Source: Cyclospora cayetanensis
Taxonomy: Eukaryota > Apicomplexa > Conoidasida > Eucoccidiorida > Eimeriidae
Length of the DNA: 64,000 bases
Direction of reading: 5' to 3'
Assembly (NCBI RefSeq): GCF_002999335.1
Contig: NW_020312236.1
Span: forward strand, 62,001-126,000
The position numbers and the translations under genes were made by a program. Shown here one piece after another: positions 48,924 to 60,453 of the stretch. The notes beneath the pieces were generated by a model that was not told the origin of the DNA, made no database searches, and worked only from the letters and a program-made list of their open reading frames with translations. Each line of letters opens with the position of its first letter. Positions within the stretch are counted from its first letter, which is position 1.

Positions 48924-51138
48924 ATGGAAGACTCGACATCCCTTCTTAAGAGCGGAGGGGCTCAGCCTTGCACCTCTGCTTGCAATGAATATGATGCTTT
49001 GCATAGCCTGGAGCTCAAGTACTGGGAGCTAAGGACTACACGGAAGGCGGTGAGGTACTTAAGCAGCTTTGTCCTCTCAGCGCAGCTGGCTGCCGCTTCC
49101 TTTTGTTTCATATCATCTCCTTGGCTAGATGTACCAGAGGATGGACAGCGCCGCAGGCTGGCTGGATGCTTGCTGCTTACGACGTTCTCTTCTGCTTGCT
49201 TCTTGATTTCCATTGGAGCCTTTATCGTGGCGTTGGTCGTAAGCTATACCTCCTCGGGGCTTGCAAGTCGCCAGGCGCTCCCAGAGCCACACAGATAGGG
49301 GGCAAGGGATGACGAGGAAGCTAGACCGCTGGGCATGCTGACGCTTTAAGGTTTTCAACGAGTTTGGCTTTTATCCACGATTTACCCATACATATGCACT
49401 ATGGTGGCTTTCAGAAGAGGGGAGCAAGCGTTAATATGGGGTGCCCGTGCATGATGCTTGTGTATTTGTTGCTCTATTTCAGACGAGCTGCAGAGCGCGC
49501 GTGGGCAACGCACTGCTCTTCGTAGGATCGCACCTTCAGTCTCTCTTGTATTCATCTCTGGCATGCGCAGTTGCTGCGGCGCTGCTAAAATGCGTGGGCT
49601 TCCGGATGTCGCCCCTCAGTTTGGCCTCGGCAATAGCCTCCTGCTGTGTTGTACTGGTGCACATTGTGGTTCAGCCTATTGCCTTCGGTAGCGGTTGGAC
49701 TGTCTGCGTGGCACTGGTGCTGCTCTTTCTCGTGGGCACACAAAAGCTGCTCGCCGCTCTGGCTGCCGGTTCGCTGCCGCAAGGCTTTTTTCGCTTCGTG
49801 GGTAACAGTTACCTTTACTGGCTGGCCCCCTTGATGCTCGCAGCCTTGCTGGCTGGAATCCTGCTGCTGTGGCATTTCCTTAGGATACTCCTTGCCGTCT
49901 GCCGAGGAGGTTATCACCTCTTCTGCCCGCCAAACCCCGCTTTGCACAGCCTTGATGCCTTAGCAAACGATGCCGTCATGGGAAGGCCACTGTCTGTATC
50001 TCCGCGAGACCCCCTGAGCCAAGCCTCGCCTGCCCTGCTTTCTGAGCTCGTTGCGAGTGAGCTTTCTCCTCGTAGACTCGGCGTAGCTATGACACAGCAA
50101 AGGAGAACTCTCGCGCCTCCTGTAACAGCCTTATCAGGAACAGCAGTAAAGGCTGAAGCACCCGGCGAAGAGCCTTCAGCCTCTCCCCGGCAGGAATCAG
50201 CATCTGCAAAGGGGGCGTGGCTGGTTGCCTTGTGGATCAGAGGTCCCTTTCTCCTGGCAGCTTTGGGATGCTTCTGTGTCGGGCTGTCGCTGCTGCTTTT
50301 TGCATTAGCTGCGGATTCAGGATCACCACCTGTCAGCAGCAGAGGCCAGGGTGCGTTCGAGAGCCTTTCACACTTGTTACTGCCTTCTCAGCAGCCGCTT
50401 TTGCAGCACGCGGAGGTCGATTCTCTCACCGCTGAAAAGCCACAGCCGCCGACAGGCGCCCCTCTGGCCCGTAAGCTCTTGCACCACCAGCAGACCGAAG
50501 GTGGTGCTGTGATGCTTCAAGAGAGTCGGCAGCATTGGAAGCCAAATCAAGAGGCACATCTGTCTGGCGTTCTCCAGGCGACAGAAGCGCCTATTGTTGG
50601 CGCTGCTCGAAATGTGGGCTTTCACAGCGAAACCGACGCAGCTTTAAAGGTCGGGGATTCCTTTTTGCAGGCCCGCAGCCAGGAACCACAATCTAGTAGA
50701 GATCAGCAACAGCGGCAGAAAAGCGCTGCTGCGTTGCTGCTTTTGGCTTTGGGGCTGTTGATACCCCTCTTAGGAAACAGCCTTGGCGAGTGGGTCGAAG
50801 GTGAGCTCAGCACCAGCAGGAAGCGCAGCAGGCTTCAGCGCTCATACATGAGTGAGCCTTTGCAGAAAGTCCCCCCGTCATGCACACTGTGCGTTTCAGA
50901 TATGTTTTTCGCGCATATGGTGATGATCAAGAGGAATCCCTGGATGCTCGTGCCTCCTCCGGTTCTCGTCATACACTCAATAAAGAAAACAGGTCCTGCT
51001 GATAGCTCGGGAGCAACTACACCGCGCGCCCAGTTCTCAGGGCCGCTTGTGCACATGACTCAGGAGAGAATCGCTCACCAGGGCTCGCAGAGCTTCCTTG
51101 GCATTGGTACACAGCCAGCGAAAGAGGAAGACAAGTAG
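48924..51138 (+). CDS. polytopic membrane protein with long soluble insert, unrecognised
   Basis: Exons 48924-49238 (donor GTAAGC) and 49483-51138 (acceptor TATTTCAG) join in phase 0, giving 656 residues. A polar N-terminus of about 40 residues leads to about eight hydrophobic segments: two in exon 1 (around YLSSFVLSAQLAAASFCF and LLTTFSSACFLISIGAFIVALV), then four close together in exon 2 (for example LASAIASCCVVLVHIVV, VCVALVLLFLVGTQKLL, LAPLMLAALLAGILLLW), one near 50215-50310 (GPFLLAALGCFCVGLSLLLF) and one near 50725-50790 (AALLLLALGLLIPLLG). Two polar loops of about 100 and 130 residues, rich in Ser, Gln and Ala, separate the later segments. The C-terminus is soluble. No known transporter or channel motif is seen. 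The start is the first ATG after an in-frame stop. Confidence 0.75.
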
Positions 51139-53155
51139 AGGTGCAGCGTGTCTGAGTCATGGGTGGTAGAAACAAAAGGACCGGCAGAATGCGGCTGCTA
51201 GCAGGGCATGCACATGGGAAGAACATTTTAGAGCACTGAGAGAGCTGGGGATACTAAAGGTAATAGTCAGGATGCAATAACTATTTGCTACTGGGCCGTG
51301 TGGAAAGGCTTAGGGTGAGTGGCAATGAGCCACCATGAACTGCTGCTTTGATTGCTTTATTAACTGCTGGCTAGCATACGTTGTGCCGTTTTCAGCAGTA
51401 GCACCAACAGCAGAATAAAATCAAGGAGCTTCCTTCATGTCAGGTTACCCTATTGAGGGTGTAGGCTAGGATGTGGCACTGGTTACAGCTTTCAGGTAAA
51501 CGGCATGTATGCCGAATAGTCGTTTTTAGCGCTTGCAATTGAGTCTTTCACTGTCGTGACTGCTGGGGGCTGTCTCAAAAGCCGTTTTGCAGCACTGAAC
51601 TACGGAATGGTATAAAGCCACATGGCCAATGCTTTCTTGCAAAAGGTCTCTCCCGGTAGCAGGATTACGATCAGTAGCAGCACTACGTGAGCTGCTCGGA
51701 TTACGATCAGTAGCAGCACTACGTGAGCTGTTCCTCTGGCAAATCAAGGCAGTTTGGCGGGCGTGTTAGAATCTGAAAGCTTTTAGTGGCAGGTCAGATT
51801 TAAGGGTAGCAGAACTGTCTAAGACCAATCAATAGCACAAACATGTAACTCTGTTCAATTAGCTTTTATGAGCCTAGTGGCAGTGACTTTGCCGCCCTTT
51901 TGATATCCAGGGCTTTTATGTATCTACCTCGCCACCAGCGCACTTCCGTGTCGGCATTATTTTCATCCACTGGCTCCTTTAATCTCCCGTAACGAACAAC
52001 TACGCTGCTCTAAAAATTGGCCGATGACGGAGAAAACCTGCTGTCACATGTGCGGACGCAAGAGGAGCGCCTTCGCCCGGAAGCAGGCATGCTCTAGTCC
52101 CCGCGCTGTAGCGATTGGAAACCCTCAGCATTTGCCACTGGCACTTTAAGCCAGCGCTCTTCAGATACAGCCGCTTGATCGAAGGTCCCGCACACCCACA
52201 GGGTCTTATTTCCCCAATATCACCCTTTAGCCAAGCATTTGCTGGCTTAGCGAATGTATGGCACTTCTATGCCGGTGCTCCCCTGACAAGGCTTTTGGGG
52301 AGGCGCAAGTGCGAGCCCTGTCAAGCCACTTCTATGCAAGCAAGGAGACTCCAAGGTGATCCAAAGTGAAGGCGATTTCTCAAAGAGAAGTCAGAGAGCC
52401 GCACTCATGAACGACTGGAGGAAATACCATAGCCGAGGGTCTTAATTTTCCAGCTTGCTGCGAAACTGCGCCCGACCCCCGGATACATCTATTCCCTAAA
52501 GCGCCTGGCAGCAGCGAGCTCGGAGTGCAAGATTTTCGTCCAAAGTGGCATTTGGCTAGATGGAGCCATGCTTCAATACAACAATAACAATATCTTCAAA
52601 TAGGAAAGTGACGTCGGCAGCGAACGAATCATTGGAGGGTGACGGCAATCGGCTAATCACTCGGAATGAGCAGCACGAATGCGCGCCGTCAGGCGATGCG
52701 CACTGCGTTAAAAACTGCGACTGTACGTATGGCGGGGTGGGCTGACCCCACCAGGGAGCAAACTAGAGCGAACTAGTGGGAATTACAGATATATTCAGAT
52801 CAGCGGCGACGATACAAAGAACGGCAAAAGGCAGGATGCTCCCCCGCGGCACATGAAGAGCTGCTTCAGCCTGAAGGGTAGGAGGGGAGCACATGCTACG
52901 AAAGGGGCCAAGGGAAGCAGCTCCAAATTTAGTTTCCTTTTCGCCAAGCAGGGTGAAAGCTATAGATTAGAACACGAATCGCCGGCAGATTCTCGGCAAA
53001 AAGTGCCAGATAAGGCTAGACTGCCTCGACTCGACGAATCCTGGCAGTTCCATCCCTCGCAGCCGGCGAGCTGAAGCCAAGCGGGCTCACCAGGGCTGGT
53101 TGACGTGGCCAGGAAAAGGCGCTGCCCTTGCGCACACGACCCCGGCCGTGCCGCC
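51139..53155. other. convergent intergenic region
   Basis: About 2 kb between the 3' ends of the plus-strand membrane protein gene and the minus-strand MORN/AP2 gene. Holds one short tandem repeat (51662-51733). No supported gene. Confidence 0.5.
51662..51733. repeat. 36-bp tandem repeat, two copies
   Basis: The unit begins GGATTACGATCAGTAGCAGC; copies at 51662-51697 and 51698-51733 differ only near their ends. Confidence 0.85.
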
Positions 53156-55579
53156 CTAAGAAGGGATGCAGCGACTCAGTGCTGTGTCACTACAGTCCGC
53201 CGTTGTCAAACGACTGCATGAAAGGCTCTCCTCATCCTGCGCCCTCGCCGTATTCGGCTTGAAGTAGGTGGCTCCTAGGCAGTCTGACGAAAAGGACAGC
53301 TCAGCAGTGCTGCCAGCGGCGCACAAGTGTTCTTTCAAGCTATTTTCCCAAGACAAGGGAATGACGCTGTGCGGGGTCGCTGTGGGTGCGACCTCGGCAT
53401 TGCCAGAGGATGTGGTCTTCCGCTGAGTCTGCACCGCAGTTTTTTCGCCCACTGACAACCCGGCAGCAAGCAGCGTATTCGCGGCTCCACAGGCTGATTC
53501 TGCTTTCTCCGAGAGCACCTTAGGCCCTGCAGAGCCTTCTGCGGAGGCCCTTGGATCGACGGCAGCCGGAGCGTCCGGAGCGCATGCAGAGGCATCCCCC
53601 TCCACGATCAGCCGCGCAGGAGGAGCTCCTTCTGACACGTGCGTTTCTTCTGATGAGAGGGTGCCAGCAATGCTGCTGCTGCACTCGTTTGGAGCTACTT
53701 CCGCTTTGGGAGGCTCCGCACTGCGTTCGTCTTCCCCACCACGCAGCTGGATCACGAGCTGTTCGACCTCTGTGGCGCAGGCCGCTGAGAGGTGCAAGTC
53801 TTCCGCAGGCTCGCTGGCGTCCAGCTCCTCATTCGCCTGAGACGAAACGAGCTGGCTGAACTGTCGCAGGCGGTCGATCGCCATATCTCTGGCCTGAAAG
53901 AAGCCGTGAACTGCGCAAGTGTAACCCTTCCAAATGCGGCGACCGCTTGCTGGATCACGAACGCGTGCATACCAGCGGCCGAGGACGCGGTTGTAGTTCA
54001 AGTGGGGAATTCGCGGCAGCTTTCGAGCCTCGCTTTCCCAACGCAGCAGTTGAGCCTTGGTGGTTGTGGCGCGTTGGGGGGGGGCCGAGGCTCCTCCGCT
54101 GGAGCCGCTGGCCTCCGCGTTTGCAGCCTTATTAGCCCTGCAGCGGGCAGTTGGTTCTCCGGCTTGTGTGCACTGGAGCCTCGAGACGCTGGCTTTGCGC
54201 TTCCGCACAGGGGGCTTGGATGCGCCTGCTGCTGGGCTGCCGCTGGAGCGCCTTTCCGCTTGGCGAAGTGGAGCCTGCACGGCGTCTTCGGCTGCAGCTT
54301 CTGCCGCGATTTGCAGCAGGCTGCTTGGGAGCTCTGTTCGCAGCGCCTCGAGCACGGCGGAGCCGCAGGCCTGCTCCGCTCTTCCACTCCAGGCTGCAGT
54401 TCGCTCCTCCCTAATCGGCAACTCAAGAGTGCGCGCGTCGGGCATGGGGATGGGCAGGGGAGTCCACGCGGCCTGGAGGAGGTCGACTGTCTCCGCTGCT
54501 CGGCGATAGAATTCAGCATCTCGGCATTGCAGAGGAAGCGTTCTCTGAAACTCGCCATCTCGCCACTCGCCAAGCAGCACTCGAGACTTTCCGGAGGGCG
54601 ACACGTAGCACGACAAGCCGTGCAGACGCCCATTGCGGAAGTGACCGAAGAAGGTGGTTCCTTGGGGGAACACGAAAACACCTGCACAGGCAACAGCGCA
54701 GAGGCACAGAGCGAGAAGCGTTTGGCTCCCAACTACTTGCTCGACGGACTGGCAGCCTCCTGAGGAGAGAAACGGGCGAGCCAGCAAATCTAACCGATGC
54801 GAAAAGGCAAGAGGCGAACCTGGTCCGTTCTGCCTGTCCCCCTCGAAGTGCCCTCTGTACAAAAATCCGTTGGGAGCGATGAAGACCCCATAGCCGTGCA
54901 GCCGATCCTGCGCCCACTGGCCGCAGTAGACTGAGCCATCGGTGTATCGGTAGACTCCAACTCCGTCCAGAGCGCCTCCAGTGAGCTGGCCGCAGTACCA
55001 GCTGCCGTCTTCCCAAGTCAAGAAGTTGAGCGGTCCCTTCTCCACGGAGAGCGTCTCCGCCAGCTTCGCGAAAAGAGCAGTGCTAAGGCCACGCTGGAAG
55101 CCAACCTCCGGGGCTGGCTTGTTGTAGGAGGACGAAGATGCGCTGTCACGGGCTGCTTTGCACCTCTCTCCGCAGTCAGTTTTCGCAAGATTTGTTGAAC
55201 AAACGCTCTCGGGAGCAGGGTGGCTACGAGTAGCAGCACGCGCCTGCCGTGAAGCACTCTCTCGAGCGATGGAGACAGCGTCAAGGGCTCTCTCCTGCTC
55301 GATCCTTGTAACACCGTGCTGGTGATGTACTGCGGCGCGCATGGCAGTAATGTGTTCAGCAGCAGCCATAGTCGGTGCAAGTCCGTCAAGGCGTGGCATA
55401 AAAGCAGCGGCCTGGTGTGCTGTATGCTGATTCAGGGGCGCTGTCTGGCTAAACGCCTTCCCAACCGCTGAGCTACTCCTTACACGGAGGTTTGCCCGCA
55501 GCACTTCCAGCAACAGACGCCGCTGGTTGCTTCCAGCGATCCCGGCCTTCGGAGCTGCTTGTTCGTCAGAGCCATCCAT
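53156..55579 (-). CDS. MORN-repeat protein with an AP2 DNA-binding domain
   Basis: Joined from 54820-55579 and 53156-54681, 761 residues; the 138-base intron (54682-54819, GT-AG) keeps the frame open, so the uncut frame also reads through. I removed it because it interrupts a MORN repeat, and removal restores the spacing FEGDRQNGPGVFVFPQG. Start: first ATG (MDGSDEQAAPK). About residues 185-290 hold four to five MORN repeats (for example GSVYCGQWAQDRLHGYGVF, FFGHFRNGRLHG), which in apicomplexans often mark proteins at membranes or the cytoskeleton. About 475-530 match an ApiAP2 domain: LNYNRVLGRWYARVRDP, then GRRIWKGYTCAVHGF, then the helix FQARDMAIDRLRQF. The rest is disordered, Ala/Ser/Glu-rich. 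The AP2 domain suggests a DNA-binding role; the MORN part could tether it. Combined function is inferred. Confidence 0.87.
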   Translation of the reverse strand: MDGSDEQAAPKAGIAGSNQRRLLLEVLRANLRVRSSSAVGKAFSQTAPLNQHTAHQAAAFMPRLDGLAPTMAAAEHITAMRAAVHHQHGVTRIEQERALDAVSIARESASRQARAATRSHPAPESVCSTNLAKTDCGERCKAARDSASSSSYNKPAPEVGFQRGLSTALFAKLAETLSVEKGPLNFLTWEDGSWYCGQLTGGALDGVGVYRYTDGSVYCGQWAQDRLHGYGVFIAPNGFLYRGHFEGDRQNGPGSPLAFSHRLDLLARPFLSSGGCQSVEQVVGSQTLLALCLCAVACAGVFVFPQGTTFFGHFRNGRLHGLSCYVSPSGKSRVLLGEWRDGEFQRTLPLQCRDAEFYRRAAETVDLLQAAWTPLPIPMPDARTLELPIREERTAAWSGRAEQACGSAVLEALRTELPSSLLQIAAEAAAEDAVQAPLRQAERRSSGSPAAGASKPPVRKRKASVSRLQCTQAGEPTARCRANKAANAEASGSSGGASAPPQRATTTKAQLLRWESEARKLPRIPHLNYNRVLGRWYARVRDPASGRRIWKGYTCAVHGFFQARDMAIDRLRQFSQLVSSQANEELDASEPAEDLHLSAACATEVEQLVIQLRGGEDERSAEPPKAEVAPNECSSSIAGTLSSEETHVSEGAPPARLIVEGDASACAPDAPAAVDPRASAEGSAGPKVLSEKAESACGAANTLLAAGLSVGEKTAVQTQRKTTSSGNAEVAPTATPHSVIPLSWENSLKEHLCAAGSTAELSFSSDCLGATYFKPNTARAQDEESLSCSRLTTADCSDTALSRCIPS

Positions 55580-57360
55580 TGCGTTGCGTCGCACATTCAA
55601 AATCCGGATATCGGAGCCTCAATGTTCTGCGTCTAGAGCAGAGGCGACTGGGTAAGCGAGAGCCCACAGTGCCGGGGGGCGTGCCTTCAAGCGGGAAACG
55701 AAAGCGTGAGCTCGATATTTTTCCGTAACCCCATGCGGCTCAGAGAGAAAACCTCTTCTACCCACGCTTTCATGGAGTAGAAGGGAGAGAAAGGGAAGCT
55801 TCTGGACGAAACTTCAAGCGAGCTCGAGAGTTCGAAGCGGGACCGCTGTCTAAACGGGGGGCTAACCACAACTGCCAACCAGTGGCGCGTCGCGCAGAGT
55901 GTGAGTAGAAATGACACCAGATGAACCAGATCCTACTGCTAAATGCGGGTAGAAAAGAGATGATCCAAGCGCCACAGAGTCATTACAGCCGCGGCCGCTG
56001 TCTGAAGAACCAGGGGGACTCTGCTCGGCAGTGGGCCATTCAATGTCTGATCGCTGTTACACGGCTCAGGCTGAAGAGGATTTGCTGTCGATACAGTAAA
56101 AAACAAAGACTTAACGGGTCCACTTAGCTAAACACTTGCAATGGAGGCTTGTAGCGAGCAACAGACATCGGGGTCGTCCGTGCGGTGGCACTGTCTGCTG
56201 TCCAGAGTCGGCGGCCTGTCGGTAGTGGCAAACAAGCAGGCAGTAGGAATTGCGCGATAACGCGTCGAAACACCTCAAATAGCCTAAGAAAATACGCTGT
56301 GGTTGCTCAAGGGAAGCATTAGACATCAGGGTCAGTGTGTTGACGCTGTTCGCGGTTAGGCGTCGGTGGCCCGTCGACGGTGGCAGGCAAGCCAGCACCA
56401 AAGCAACGGCTTTTTGGGAAGCGGCGAGAATCCAGCGGGACCATAACAGCCGTTGAAATTACATGCTTATTGTTGGGGTATGAAGATACACTGCTAAGCC
56501 GTGTATTTTCTCGCTTTCAGCTCCACGGGTCTTGCGGCTAACAACAGGAGGGCATCCACAGCAACCCCATCAAATGATCCGATATGCACAGAGCGGCTTT
56601 CATTTCCAGTAGCAAAGCAGTTATGACACACAATGAAAATAATATACTTCTAGACCCCAAAGTTTTCTTAACACGGCTTCAGTCGCAGATGTGCCCCGAC
56701 AGCCCATAATGGAACGCTCAGAGCACTAGAATAAGAAACAGTAGGGGACGAAACAAAGCGAATGAGGCTCAACACTCATAAGAAGCGGCTCGCGCATATC
56801 CACTGATGCAGGCCCTCGACACAGGGGAACGCATCTTGTAATTCTCCACCCCACTGCTACCAGGACACTGCAGCACTGCCGTCGATGCCAAGTAAACTTT
56901 CCTGACCATTCTGTCATAGGTCGTCTGATATAATGAAGGAGGTAGATGCACTGCGAGTAAATAAGCAGGAAAAAATTTCCACACACGGGGCACCACCCTT
57001 CTAAACGAGCCAGTTTCAGGTGAAACCCATCAGCATAAGCACAGGAAACGGTGCCCCCAGCTAGACCCCTAAGGGGTCATTGGTGATACATCCTACGTTG
57101 CTGTAGAGAAAGCGATGGCTGATACTTGCAGCATTTTACACTTTTCTAGGCTATGCCCTCACCCTACGTAGAATACAACGGGCCAGTTAAGTCTGCCTCC
57201 CCGACATGCTTCGACACAGAACATCTTTTTAAAGTAAACTAGCCCGAACGCTGCAGCTGCTGTACTTCGACACGCAGTGACTCTGTTTAATGATACTACG
57301 GGGCTAGGGCGATGGCGCTCCGCTGTGGATGCATAATATTTTTCGTGATGTAGCATTTCA
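55580..57360. other. intergenic region
   Basis: Promoter side of the MORN/AP2 gene. Open frames are short and unsupported. No RNA gene or repeat seen. Confidence 0.5.
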
Positions 57361-58361
57361 TCAAGCAAAGTGACTTGCGAATACTCCGTACGAATGTCTG
57401 ACACCGTAGGCGAGAACCCACTGACAATTTCGACGATATGCGCTTATGCTATCGCAGGAAAAACCCAAAAGAAAGGCAACTTCTCCATAATACAAAATTT
57501 CCCGATCAAAGTCTAGTTGGTGATTCCACCAACCACAAATCTCCCCAGTCTCGAAGAATTTCACATCCACAGTTTCAGCTAACTAGCGGTGAATAGAGTA
57601 CGAGAAGAGCAGAGCACTACTCGCTGTTTCGTTAGTCGCTCTGCTCTGAAAAATTTCAACAGGTTTTTGTTCTTCGTATTTTTCCCGGCTGTGCGAGCAT
57701 CGGCGTTTTGCACCTTCCGCCTCCAAATTTTCCCGTGTGTGCGGGAAAATTCAACATACATACAGTAATCGAAGCGGAAGGGCCGCTTAGGTTTTCGATA
57801 GATTGCGTCAAAACATTGAAATGATTCCTGAACCTGCCCTAAATTTAATGTTCGTGCAAGTATGTAATTATGCGAAGTTTGGGTAGTAGAATTCAAGATG
57901 CTGCGTAGCTTCTTTAAGAACATAAGATGCCAAGTCGAAGCGCTATACAACACGCAGATTGTGTGTGCGTGGAACAAGGATATAGTTCTGGTGACTAAGA
58001 GAGCATAAACTTAATTGCGTTCTTGTATTGGATTACTAGGTGGGGTAGCGCGTGATGCATGTAGTTATACTGTATCTGATGCTGCAACATCAGGGTGAAG
58101 GGTAGCATTGTTCTCTGCTTGAAGGATTGTAGTAGCTAATTAGAACTTCACTGGAAAACCTAAATTTGCCGCTGTCCAGCGCAACGTAGAACCCCGATCT
58201 GCTTGCTGGGGTTCGGTGTCATGCTCGACAGCCTGCTCGACGATTGATATCCCAGGCTGGATCACCTCTGCCAGCACCAGAGGCAAGGCCAAACATTCAC
58301 CCCCACAATGAATTTCACGCTGTTGATGCAACAGCGGACCAGCACAAGCTACGTTTATCAA
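57361..58361 (-). CDS. possible exons of an unrecognised gene
   Basis: Three minus-strand stretches look protein-like: 58140-58361, about 57579-57960, and an exon from about 57587 down to about 57470 after a CACCGCTAG acceptor (LAETVDVKFFETGEICGWW). I could not build a phased model or find a start, and no family is recognised. They may be one small gene, remnants of one, or chance open frames. Confidence 0.2.
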
Positions 58362-59405
58362 GTCTTAAACTCCGTATTGTTTACACAAATCCGGTCTCAT
58401 CGCATTGTCGCTTTTTTCCAGTGGGTTGGAGCGTAGTCCGGAATATTTTGAGTTATCCAGCCGCATGACAAAACGACGACGCAAAGCACCCGAAATTTAT
58501 TTTTGTGTGGTCGCTGCAACAGCGAAGTACGCCTCCACCGAACAATGATCTTTTCTACATCTATACAGCTCAGCTGGCATGTACCAATGTGATCAAGTGG
58601 AACCCCACCAACGCACCTCAGGAGCTGTTTGACTTTTCAACTAAGACGAATGTGCCTTCAAAAGCTCCTGTTCTCCCCTTGCACTTAACAGAGGCTAGTC
58701 GTTACTTTTCCTTCAAATTTAGTGACTCCAGCTACTATCCAAGTGCCGAAAAGCTTAATCCATCACCCTTCAAACTGCATAGGCACCTGCTGCCTGCTGC
58801 TGCGCTTGCTGCAATTTTGTGGAGCCTGCCCACTAGAATGCCCCCCCAAATTGAATTTTATTACGCGTATTTACGAGAATGTGGTTCAAATGAAAAAGGA
58901 ACAATGGCAACGCGGCCATAAGAAGGACGGAAAACGAAACAGACATCATCTCCAACAACTCCCAGACACATGGCCACACTCCATAAACACACATATATAC
59001 AGATGTTAACGTAACAAATACGGAAGTACGCATACGTATTGCACGTAAATGCACCTGTTGATATATGCATATGCGTATATTGATGTGGACAATATTCTTA
59101 TAAATACTGCCATATACATATATTTGCGTACATATATATCTGCACATTCGCATACTGTGCTTCCCCGTGTGCCATGTGATTCCGCGGGGCATCCACTTAT
59201 GGCGCTGCAGTCTGCGGCATTGAGAAAAACAAAAGGCTTTAGGGGCCGAGATGGAATTCCACATGCGCATTGTACCAAGAACCCACCTACCTCCATGAAC
59301 GAATTTCGAGGGAGAATGCGATGTATGTATGACTAAATGTCCGCTTGTGAGAGGTGAGTCATAGGCACCTGGTGTCGTCCTTCGTGTTCTTCGTTCGTTT
59401 TTGTC
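58362..59405. other. intergenic region
   Basis: Contains a 138-codon open frame on the plus strand (58505-58921) with no start context, splice partner or domain. The stretch 58980-59150 is made of alternating purine-pyrimidine ATAC/ATGC steps. No supported gene. Confidence 0.4.
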
Positions 59406-60453
59406 TTACGAATGTGACGCCTCAGCCGCTAGCTCTGCCAACATCCGGCGCATGCGGCTTAGCTCAGGGCGGTCCTTTTCTTTTGTTGCAGTGGCGCCGC
59501 TGTTGCTTCTGTGATTCACCAGCCAGTATACACGAGCCCATCCACTGCCGCACTCCTGCTGCTCCTTTGCCGCGGCTGCAGAGGCCTGTGCCCTGAGGAT
59601 GCAGCCACAGGCAAGAGTTGAAGGCTTTGGATTTGCGTTTTTTTGTGTCATGCTCTCTCGCCAACGACGCACGATCACTACAGTGTCAACTAGGGCATCG
59701 GCAGACGTAGCATTAGAAGAGCCGGACGCAGAAACTGCAAGAAAGTACAGCGCTAGGATCAGCAGCAGCAGCAGGCAACGAAAAGGGACAGCAGCGACGC
59801 AAGCAGTCTACTGTGCACAAGCGGCGCTGAGTGTTAGGAGTGGCACAACTGTACTTGAGCTGTGCCTTGCGCCTCTCCAGATGTCTCTCTCTCTGTTCAT
59901 AAAAAGTTCGAATTTCCTCATCAGCAATTTGCTGCTGCTGCTGCCGCTGGGCTTGTTCCTCGCGTTGCCGGATCTCAATGTCCCCTTGCAGCTGCTGCTG
60001 GAGATCCTGTCGCTGTTGCAACAGCTGCTGCTGCTGTTGCATTTGCTGCGCCTGCTTTGCCTGCTCTTCGGGAGTCAAAGACACCGCTGCATCTTGAGTG
60101 GCACCTTGAGGCTGCCCGAGCTCAGAGGCCTCCCGAGCAGAGGCTGCCCTTGGGGGAGCAGCTCCGAAGACATCACTGGGAAAAGAGGTTTCTTCGGTGG
60201 AAAAAGGGTCGAAGGGGTCGCTCCTGCCAAGTTGCCGTTCATCCCTCTTTTCACGATCGCCCGGGCTGTCTGCAGCGGAGAAGTCTATGCCGTTATTCAG
60301 TTTCTCGCGCTGCCGCTGCTCCGCCTGTTGCACGGCCTGCACGGGAAGTGCCTCTGGCTGCTCCACGCTGTCCAGTAGGAAGTCGTCATCCTGCTGTACT
60401 AAGTCGAATTCGCTGCTCTTGCCGTTGAAGAAGTCGTCGTGTGCTGCTGCCAT
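59406..60453 (-). CDS. CLTA: clathrin light chain
   Basis: Light chain of the clathrin triskelion, which binds the heavy-chain hub and regulates coat assembly on vesicles. Exons 59855-60453 (donor GTACAG) and 59406-59592 (acceptor CCTCAG) join in phase 2; 261 residues, slightly longer than usual because of Gln-rich inserts. The N-terminus (MAAAHDDFFNGKSSEFDL) is acidic, with DDFL and DPFDPF peptides, as in light chains. The middle is a long charged helix, the heavy-chain binding rod (IEIRQREEQAQRQQQQ, then EEIRTFYEQRERHLERRKAQ). The C-terminal block W-ARVYWLVN, then a short polar stretch, then ELSRMRRMLAEL matches the conserved light-chain end (W-ERVARL, DVSRMRSVLISL). The start is the first ATG before the acidic motif. 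Divergent from the lysyl-tRNA synthetase gene. Confidence 0.85.

Noticed and set aside
53792..54763. 323-codon plus-strand frame
   Set aside because: Antisense to the MORN/AP2 coding exon, which has recognisable domains on the minus strand.
58505..58921. 138-codon plus-strand open frame
   Set aside because: No ATG context, no phased neighbour and no family resemblance; kept only as a note in the spacer entry.
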